From NCBI GenBank assembly GCA_045126595.1, contig JBGVOS010000083.1, positions 1 to 14,051 on the forward strand: a stretch of DNA of 14,051 nucleotides, in the 5' to 3' direction. Positions 1-6,300 of this stretch are shown here, in pieces (positions within the stretch are counted from its first letter, which is position 1; every line of letters starts with the position of its first letter). Origin of the DNA: UBA1189 sp045126595. Lineage in GTDB: Bacteria; Bacteroidota; Bacteroidia; Bacteroidales; Bacteroidaceae. The notes beneath the pieces were generated by a model. That model worked only from the letters and a program-made list of their open reading frames with translations. It was not told the origin of the DNA and searched no databases. The translations under genes were made by a program, and so were the position numbers.

Positions 1-1300
1 ACTGCTCAACTACCCATGTGGGGTCTTCCTCACGCATACGATTGAGGATGGTCATCATCTTCTCCATGTCGGCCTCGTTCTCGGGACGGATAGCACGTGA
101 GTACTTCGCATTGGGATACTTGATGAAGTCGAACTGCCAGTCGCAATCCTTTCCGTTCAAGGTATTGCCAGTCTTCACGTCCTTCAATTTCACGGTACAG
201 CCTATATCACCGGCTACGAGCTCTTCAACAGGGAAACGGTTGGGGCCCGCGCAGCAGAAGAGCTGAGCCATGCGCTCCTTGGAGCCGCGGTCTGCATTGG
301 TGAGGTCGTCGCCTTCGCGCACCTTACCACTGAGCACCTTGAAGTATTGTACACCACCGATGTGGGGTTCAACTGCAGTCTTGAAGAAATAGAGCGCTGT
401 AGGACCATTGGGATCGGGAGCAACCTCCTCACCCTTGGTGGTAGGAATAGCGGGCATCTCGCTTACGAAGGGAACCACGTTGCCGAGGAACTCCATCAGG
501 CGGCGTACACCCATGTCCTTACCTGCACATACGCAGAATACGGGGAATATACCGCGACTTACCATACCCTTGCGGATACCTTCACGCATCTCGTCCTCAG
601 TGAGCGACTCGGTCTCGAAGAACTTCTCCATCAAGCCCTCATCGTGCTCAGCAGCAGCCTCTACGAGTGCCTTATGCCACTCCTTAGCCTTCTCCATCTC
701 CGAAGCGGGGATATCCTCGATAGTGGGAGCACCACCATCGGGGCCCCATGAGTACTTCTTCATCAAGAGCACGTCGATGAGTTCGTGGAAGTCGGGACCC
801 GTCTGCACAGGATACTGCACGGGGACCACCTTTGAGCCGTAAATGCTCTTGAGTTGCTCTACGATATTATCGTAGTCACACTTTTCATTATCAAGTTGGT
901 TTACGAGGAAGATGACCGGTTTGCCCAGCTGCTCGGTGTAGCGGAAATGAGTTTGTGTGCCTACCTCAGAACCATACTGGCCATTGAGCAAGAGGATAGT
1001 GGTATCAGTTACAGTGATAGCCGAGGTAGCCGCGCCTACAAAGTCGTCGCTACCCGGACAATCGATAATATTCAATTTCTTATTATTCCACTCACAGCTA
1101 AATACGGTAGAGAACACAGAGTATCCATACTCCTGTTCCACAGGGAAATAGTCACTGACAGTGTTCTTCTGAGTGATTCTACCACGACGTTTTATAACCC
1201 CACTCTCATAGAGCAGCGCTTCTGTGAGAGTGGTCTTACCTGAACCGTCATTGCCAAGGAGGGCAATGTTTTTAATCTCATTACTCTGATAAACCTTCAT
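1..1300 (-). CDS. fusA2: EF-G paralog (EF-G2-like translation factor), C-terminus beyond window
   Basis: Seen: starting at the ATG at 1300, 433 codons stay open to the window edge, about 60% of an EF-G. The P-loop is at residues 16-24 (GNDGSGKTT). Domain II lies at about 290-375 and domain III begins near 405. The G3 motif reads DCPGSDDF (residues 80-87), so Ser84 stands where translational GTPases have the catalytic His. G4 is NQLD (134-137) instead of NKxD. The switch I region reads EQEYGYSVFS where EF-G has EQERGITITS. Known: the Bacteroides thetaiotaomicron paralog EF-G2 (BT2167) is reported to drive translocation without GTP hydrolysis, to accumulate during carbon starvation and to be needed for gut colonisation. 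Inferred: this is its orthologue, a cytoplasmic ribosome-binding factor. Its own promoter, a palindromic activator-like site and the terminator of the preceding gene indicate a separate transcription unit. A tetracycline ribosomal-protection protein is less likely because those keep canonical GTPase motifs. No Shine-Dalgarno is evident; the leader is A-rich. Confidence 0.88.
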   Translation of the reverse strand, partial: MKVYQSNEIKNIALLGNDGSGKTTLTEALLYESGVIKRRGRITQKNTVSDYFPVEQEYGYSVFSTVFSCEWNNKKLNIIDCPGSDDFVGAATSAITVTDTTILLLNGQYGSEVGTQTHFRYTEQLGKPVIFLVNQLDNEKCDYDNIVEQLKSIYGSKVVPVQYPVQTGPDFHELIDVLLMKKYSWGPDGGAPTIEDIPASEMEKAKEWHKALVEAAAEHDEGLMEKFFETESLTEDEMREGIRKGMVSRGIFPVFCVCAGKDMGVRRLMEFLGNVVPFVSEMPAIPTTKGEEVAPDPNGPTALYFFKTAVEPHIGGVQYFKVLSGKVREGDDLTNADRGSKERMAQLFCCAGPNRFPVEELVAGDIGCTVKLKDVKTGNTLNGKDCDWQFDFIKYPNAKYSRAIRPENEADMEKMMTILNRMREEDPTWVVEQ

Positions 1301-1360
1301 AGTATTGCATTTTTTTAGTTAAAACTACATTATTCTTGCAATCTGTTACAAGAAACGGTG

Positions 1361-1392
1361 CGAAAGTAGTAAATATCTGTGGCATAGGCAAA
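1361..1392 (-). promoter_or_regulatory. Bacteroidetes promoter of the EF-G paralog
   Basis: On the minus strand a -33 TTTG (1392-1389) is followed after exactly 20 nt by a -7 element TACTTTCG (1368-1361), close to the consensus TTTG-N19-21-TAnnTTTG. The last positions are CG instead of the usual G. Transcription would start near 1357, leaving a leader of about 57 nt before the ATG at 1300. Confidence 0.7.
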
Positions 1393-1411
1393 GATTTGAG
1401 CATTTCGTTTT

Positions 1412-1427
1412 TATGTTGTGCAACATA
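1412..1427. promoter_or_regulatory. Palindromic CRP-family-like activator site upstream of the EF-G paralog
   Basis: The sequence TATGTTGTGCAACATA has perfect 7-bp arms (TATGTTG/CAACATA) around a 2-bp centre. Its centre at 1419.5 lies about 62 bp upstream of the predicted transcription start, the classical class I position for CRP-type activators. Known: B. theta fusA2 is reported to be activated by the CRP-like carbon regulator Cur (BT4338). That this palindrome is the binding site here is inferred from symmetry and spacing only. Confidence 0.5.
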
Positions 1428-1463
1428 GTATACCCTTTACGAAGCGAGCAAAGCGGCCTGGCA

Positions 1464-1498
1464 ACAAAAGAATGGGCGATAACCCAACGGTTACCGCC
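1464..1498 (-). terminator. Terminator of the GH105 gene
   Basis: On the minus strand, starting 27 nt past the stop of the GH105 gene, GGCGGTAAC and GTTATCGCC (1498-1475) form a 9-bp stem with one G-U pair and a 6-nt loop. A T-rich run (CATTCTTTTG) follows. It separates the glycosidase transcript from the EF-G paralog promoter downstream. Confidence 0.6.
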
Positions 1499-1524
1499 AC
1501 CTTCTATTCTATAATTATAAGCTA

Positions 1525-2643
1525 TCAATGTGAATCGATATAGCGCACCATCTCACACGCAGCCAGCAGGAAAGCGCCTACACCGAAGTTTGCCGTAGAG
1601 TTGGCATCAACAATCTGTCCGGGAATAGCCCGTTCGCCAATAGGCTGCACATACCCCACACGACCATTGGACTGCAAAGCCACAGTAGTGAGATACTCCC
1701 ATGCACGCTCCACTGTGGGCCAGTACTCCCTCCTGTCGAGCAACCCATTGTTGATGCCCCACAAGATACCATAGGTAAAGAAAGCCGTACCGCTGGTCTC
1801 CGGGCCAGGAGCATGGTCCTTGTCGAGCATACTGCGCGTCCAGTATCCCTCGGGCTGCTGACACGCCTTCACCGCCTCGGCCATCTTCGTATATATCTCA
1901 ATGTATTCGCCACGGTGTGCATCATCCTCAGGCAAATCCTTCAGCACCTTGGCAAAGCCTGCAAGCACCCAGCCATCGCCACGAGCCCAAAAATCCTTAC
2001 CACCATTATTAGATCTATGATAGGGATATACATACTTGGCGTCACGGAAGAACAGCCCCGTCTCCTCATCATACATGATGCTACGCGCATACGAGAAGTA
2101 CTCATAGAGTTTATCCAAATAGAGAGGATTACCCGTGATATTATACAACTTCGTCATCACCGGCATCACCATATACAATCCGTCGGCCCACCACCAATAG
2201 TCATTGTTCGGTGTGCTCATCTGATACTCCATCACCTCACGAGCACGGGCAATCTTCACCGTATCGGGCTCCAGATTATACAAGTCGGCATACGTCTGGA
2301 AACAAATCTGCCAATCACCGAAGAGCACATACTGCGGATGCTCACCGTATGAATACACCCACTCCTCCTTATTATTATTGGTAGCGCCACAATAGTTGTT
2401 ATGCTCGGCCCAACGCTTGGTATATGCCAGCTGGTCCTCATTTCCTGTCAGGAAATACACCTCCATGTTGCCCGTATGGTAAGCCGCATTGTCCCAGAAA
2501 GGACGCACCTCGGGACTGTTGTTCTCCTGCCAATAAGTGTTCACGCGATCAATGATGCCAAGCACCTCATCCCGGTCGGGAGCCGTACATATACAACTCT
2601 GCAACGACAAGAGCGATGCCAAAAGGATAAATGTTTTCTTCAT
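1525..2643 (-). CDS. GH105/GH88-type unsaturated glycuronyl hydrolase, putative lipoprotein
   Basis: 372 residues. The start at 2643 (MKKTFILL) is preferred over upstream codons because it gives a clean signal peptide and lies about 28 nt after a consensus promoter. LSLQSC puts a plausible lipidated Cys at residue 17. Family signatures include a WWWADGLYM segment, whose Asp154 corresponds to the catalytic Asp of YteR-type enzymes, then DFWARGDGWVLAGFAKVL, and ETSGTAFFTYGILWGINNG near the C-terminus. Length fits a single (alpha/alpha)6 barrel. Known: GH105 and GH88 enzymes hydrate and cleave the unsaturated uronic acid left at the non-reducing end by polysaccharide lyases (rhamnogalacturonan, ulvan or related glycans). 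The substrate cannot be read from the sequence. It is transcribed from its own promoter and ends at its own hairpin. It lies downstream of the GH29 gene on the same strand, but two hairpins separate them. Confidence 0.85.
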   Translation of the reverse strand: MKKTFILLASLLSLQSCICTAPDRDEVLGIIDRVNTYWQENNSPEVRPFWDNAAYHTGNMEVYFLTGNEDQLAYTKRWAEHNNYCGATNNNKEEWVYSYGEHPQYVLFGDWQICFQTYADLYNLEPDTVKIARAREVMEYQMSTPNNDYWWWADGLYMVMPVMTKLYNITGNPLYLDKLYEYFSYARSIMYDEETGLFFRDAKYVYPYHRSNNGGKDFWARGDGWVLAGFAKVLKDLPEDDAHRGEYIEIYTKMAEAVKACQQPEGYWTRSMLDKDHAPGPETSGTAFFTYGILWGINNGLLDRREYWPTVERAWEYLTTVALQSNGRVGYVQPIGERAIPGQIVDANSTANFGVGAFLLAACEMVRYIDSH

Positions 2644-2675
2644 GCTAAATAGGTGTGTTTGTGTATTGTGTTGGA

Positions 2676-2707
2676 CAAAATTAGTGCAAGGCGAGCGAAA
2701 ACGCAAA
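2676..2707 (-). promoter_or_regulatory. Consensus Bacteroidetes promoter of the GH105 gene
   Basis: Minus-strand TTTG (2707-2704), a spacer of exactly 20 nt and TAATTTTG (2683-2676) match the Bacteroidetes sigma-factor consensus fully. The predicted start site near 2671 leaves a leader of about 28 nt before the ATG at 2643. This is the best promoter match in the window. Confidence 0.8.
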
Positions 2708-2721
2708 TTTATTTGCGTTTT
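2698..2721. promoter_or_regulatory. 24-bp palindrome over the -33 element of the GH105 promoter
   Basis: Perfect 11-bp arms AAAACGCAAAT and ATTTGCGTTTT flank a TT centre. The palindrome contains the -33 TTTG of the GH105 promoter, so a bound dimeric protein would compete with RNA polymerase. An operator for a repressor is the simplest reading (inference). As a hairpin it ends in T residues, but no gene lies suitably upstream for it to terminate. Confidence 0.45.
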
Positions 2722-2757
2722 TCCGAGCCGCAGCCTAATTCTGACTGCGAAGCAGGC

Positions 2758-2788
2758 TAAATTTAGTGCAAACTGAACGAAAAACAGA
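2758..2788 (-). repeat. Degenerate upstream copy of the GH105 promoter
   Basis: Minus-strand TCTG, 19 nt, TAAATTTA aligns with the active promoter 82 bp downstream. Both share TTGCACTAA and a TTTTCG/TTTTTCG spacer start (plus-strand TTAGTGCAA at 2681-2689 and 2763-2771). Both boxes of this copy depart from consensus, so it is probably a decayed or weak duplicate. Confidence 0.35.
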
Positions 2789-2791
2789 TTG

Positions 2792-2974
2792 TCAACCACA
2801 ATATCCACGCAACCGACGATGCATCCGACGACGCAGATAAGGAGTATCAACTCCCTTGTCCACCTCACACTTCGGCAAAGGCAACTTAACCACTGCAGAA
2901 CACAGTTCAGACTTCACACCCTGCAACACCTGTTGGAAACCCATTGTCAACATACATCCACTATTTTTATTCAT
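2792..2974 (-). CDS. Possible small protein of 60 residues, unknown function
   Basis: I do not recognise this product. The frame opens with ATG about 25 nt after the likely start site of a perfect -7 element, and ends just before the duplicated GH105 promoter region. The product begins MNKNSGCMLTMGFQQVLQ, has four Cys (residues 7, 25, 36, 59) and a strongly basic C-terminus (RRRMHRRLRGYCG). There is no signal peptide or membrane segment. It could be a real small gene, the end of a decayed gene, or the body of a non-coding transcript. A chance open frame of this length is common, so support rests mainly on the promoter. Confidence 0.3.
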   Translation of the reverse strand: MNKNSGCMLTMGFQQVLQGVKSELCSAVVKLPLPKCEVDKGVDTPYLRRRMHRRLRGYCG

Positions 2975-3002
2975 TAAACATTATGCTTCACAAAAGCTGT
3001 TG

Positions 3003-3010
3003 CAAAAGTA
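3003..3010 (-). promoter_or_regulatory. -7 element upstream of the 60-codon frame
   Basis: Minus-strand TACTTTTG is a perfect match to TAnnTTTG, but no TTTG sits 19-21 nt upstream, where the sequence is C-rich. The predicted start is near 2998. It may drive the small frame at 2974-2792 or a short RNA. Confidence 0.4.
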
Positions 3011-3041
3011 ATATCCTGACAGGCAACCCAGGGGATAATAA

Positions 3042-3100
3042 CGTACAAACAAACAGGGGAAAAACTGTTTTTATCAGTTTCTCCCCCACTCTATTGTACG
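3042..3100. repeat. Nested inverted repeat, possibly a second terminator on the minus strand
   Basis: The outer arms CGTACAA (3042-3048) and TTGTACG (3094-3100) are perfect. The inner arms GGGGAAAAACTG (3056-3067) and CAGTTTCTCCCC (3075-3086) pair at 11 of 12 positions around a 7-nt loop. The two levels are separated by 7-nt stretches on each side, so the structure is symmetric. On the minus strand the inner stem is followed by TGTTTGTTTGT, compatible with a backup terminator for the GH29 transcript. With the flanking sequence it fills much of the 344-bp interval 2975-3318; nothing else there is clear except the terminator at 3241-3267. Confidence 0.45.
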
Positions 3101-3240
3101 ATTTTAGGTCTTGTTGACACTGCGATAGCCGACTATACCCTGCCATCGGCATCAAGAAGGATGAATTGATTGAGGGGAAGACCTTGCAGACCATCCGTGC
3201 GGCCAACCACGTCATTTCGCGGGTAACACAACGAAAAGCA

Positions 3241-3267
3241 CGAAGGGCCTCCTTGGGAGGCCCTTCG
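3241..3267 (-). terminator. Strong terminator of the GH29 gene
   Basis: A perfect 12-bp stem CGAAGGGCCTCC/GGAGGCCCTTCG with a TTG loop starts about 50 nt after the GH29 stop. On the minus strand it is followed by TGCTTTTCG, a short U-tract. On the plus strand the following bases (CTTATC) are less suitable, so it is assigned to the GH29 gene. Confidence 0.75.
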
Positions 3268-3318
3268 CTTATCTAATACCTAAAGAAAAAATGTGCTGCT
3301 ATAGAAACATCTTTTTAT

Positions 3319-6300
3319 TTAGGGAATTAGCAGCTTCTTCCCATCCACGATATACAACCCTTGGGGCAGTGCGTTGATGGGCGATGCCACACGCACGCCT
3401 TGAAGTGTATAGATGATGTGAGTATCCGTTGCCTGCTGCTTCACCGCCTCAATATCGTCTTCGATGGCCGTATAGGTCACCAGCTTCACGCTCTGTACGC
3501 GGAACTCCTGCTGGGCCGAGCTGTTCTGCAGGTCGGCCTGCCATCCCAGCATCACCGCTTCGGGTTTGTCGAGGGTGAACTTGATACCCCAGTACTGTTT
3601 ATCGTTCTTGCATTCAGCGATGCGCATATAGGCCAACGCCTCATTGGGAACGTCCGAGGTGTTTACATTCTCGGTGGCGGCATACACGTACGACTCGCCC
3701 AGGTTATAGATGGTTTCATAGGCTGCACCGAAGAAATAGCTTCCTGCGGGAAGTTCCACAAGTCGGTACACGCGTGCATCCACGATGTCCGATTCCGCAG
3801 GTGCATTCTGCTTGTCGTCCCACACGCCCAAGGTGAGGTGGTCTTGTCCGGGCCACTTGTCGAGTCCGCCACGTACTCCCTCGGTATTTGAGCGTATGTT
3901 ATAGTTCTCCACGGTCCAATACTTCGGGGTGCCAAAGCGATCGTTGCCCCCAGCCGCACGGGTAAAGGCACTCGACTCCACGAGGTACTCCTCGGTAATG
4001 TCAGTCGCGTCGGTAGGGTCATACACGCCACCCACGTTGCGTCCGTTGTCCATCAGGTCGGCATAGGCCTGTGCCAACGTTTCATAGGCCGCTGTGACAC
4101 CCTCTATCGACGCCTTCTTATCGAGCTTCTTAGCCTCGGCGATAGCCTCGGTCACCAAGGCATAGGCCTCTACGCTATAGTGACCCGTGTTGTTGTCCAC
4201 CTTCAGGCTGGCAATGCCTTCGGTAACCTCGGCGATGAGGGCCTGCAATCGGTCATAGGTCATCTCGCTATACTGCAGCAACTTTACCTCGCTCACGCGA
4301 AAATTGTTTGTGACCGAGGTAGACAGGTCGGCCTGAAAGCCCAGGTACACCTGCTGCTCCTCCTCAAGGCGAAAGGTGATACCGCGAAAGGGTTTATCGG
4401 CTCCAGCAAGGTTAATCTTCTCGTAGGCGATGCTGGCGGTGGGTATGTTGGCCGTTGTGGTCAACTCCGAGGTCGCCATGATATACATACGGTCGGTATA
4501 GTCAGCGGGGTCATACGTAGCGCCGAAGTAGTAGAGTCCGGCAGGAAGTTGCACGAGCTGGTACACGCGGACATTGGTGATATCGTAACCATTTTGGGTA
4601 AACTGGTTGGTGTTATACCACACCTCAAGGGCCAGACAGTCCGAGCCCGAGTAGTTATCGAGTCCGCCTTGATTGCCGAAACCGAAGTTCTCGACAGTCC
4701 AGTGAAGCGGTGCGCCGAAGCGTCCGCTATTCTTCGTTTCCTCGGTACGTGCAAAGTTCTTGCTTCCCTTCAGCACCTCCTGTGTGAGGTCGTCCGCGGG
4801 CATATTGGCAGGAGCGCCTCCCACGTTCAGCACGCCATCCAGAAACTGGTTCCATGCCTCGCTTGCCTGGTCATGCAACGCCTGTGCCTCCTCAGGGCTC
4901 AGCGTCTCTACGAGGTCCATCCACTCGTTGCACTGTGTGCGCATGGTCTCCCAGACAGCACGGCTATAATAGCCCGTGTTCTCGCCCACGAGCACCGCCA
5001 TCTCGGTCAGTCGGGCATCGATGTCGATAAGAAACTCGCTCAGATCGCTGGCGGGCAGACTATAGAGCACCACCTTCTCGGCGCGAAACTCCTGCGTGGC
5101 CGAACCGCTCAGCAGATTAGCCTGGAATCCGATATATATATCCTGCTCCTCCTTGACCTCAAACATCAATCCGCATATCTGCAGATCCTCCGTGGCGTTA
5201 GCGATGCCATAGCATGCGATGGCCTGTGTGGGAATGTCCGAGGTATTGCAGAGTGTGGTCGACGCAAACATATAGGCATCGGCACTCATGCTATAGCGGG
5301 TGTTGAATCCGGCACCAAAGAAGTAGTTCCCCTTCTTCAAGTGCACCTTGCGGTAGATGCGTGCATTCGAGAGGTCGCCTCTCTGGTTGCTACCGGCATC
5401 GTTCCACACGCCCAGCATCAGCGCGTCGCGGCCCGAGTACTTGTCGAGTCCCTGCTTGGTGCCATCGCCCCCGTTGGGGATGTAGAAGTTCTCCACCATC
5501 CAGTTCTTGGGCTTGCCAAAGCGCTGGCTGCCCCCCTCGCTGCGGGTAAACGCGCTACCCTCGACGAGATACTCCGTGGTGACGTCGGCCGAGTAGTAAC
5601 CCTCAAACAGACCACCCTCGTTGAAACCCTTCTCCCTGAACGTGTCATATGCCTCGAGTAACGCCTCCTTAGCCTCGGCGATCGCCTCGTCGGCCATGTC
5701 CGAAGTCACCTGCTTGGCCGTAGCAACAGCCTCACGCAGTGCAGGCACCATCATCGCGTTGGGCTTGCCCGTATTCATGTAGTGTGCTTTGGGCTCGATG
5801 CCTTTGAGGTAGTCCTCCACTCCGGCAATGATGGTTTGCAAGTCCTCATAGGCGGTATATCCCTCGGTCTCTGTGGTGATGACCAACACCGGCGCTATGG
5901 GATTGGGATGTGTCGTGGGCAGGGTCACCGTGAGTCCGTTGAAGTCGTGCACATACTCCACCTCACCGTGACCGAGCAGCTTCACATCGGTCACCTTGCC
6001 GCTATAGTACTTCGACATGATAGAGAAGCTCTCAAATGTGAACTCGCTGTTCGAGGGCCATGCCATGATTGTGGCATACACCTTACCCTCTTTCTGCACG
6101 TAACGAACGTCGCGCGACGAGTAGGACTGTCCATCGTTGAATCCCTGTGCGTTCATGGGGTTGTCGGCCTCGGCCAAGGGTCCCTCGCCAAAGGTTTTCC
6201 AGGTGCGTGTGCCATAGATCGACTCGCTGTTGATATCCATCCATGCCTTGATATCGGCCAGTATCTTCTCCTCCTTGTCGTCGATGGTACCGTCGCTGCG

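Noticed and set aside
1..1243. Several plus-strand open frames across the first 1.2 kb
   Set aside because: The minus strand here encodes EF-G motifs in order with an intact start, so the plus-strand frames are shadows.
1346..1528. Minus-strand 60-codon frame over the EF-G paralog promoter
   Set aside because: It covers the terminator, palindrome and both promoter boxes, so it is almost certainly regulatory DNA.
2644..2868. Extending the GH105 protein upstream to 2868
   Set aside because: The extension would cross the promoter and palindrome and place a signal peptide in the middle of the protein; the ATG at 2643 gives a normal lipoprotein start.
2988..3215. Minus-strand 75-codon frame between the GH29 terminator and the small frame
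   Set aside because: It spans the nested inverted repeat, has no promoter at its start and no recognisable features.
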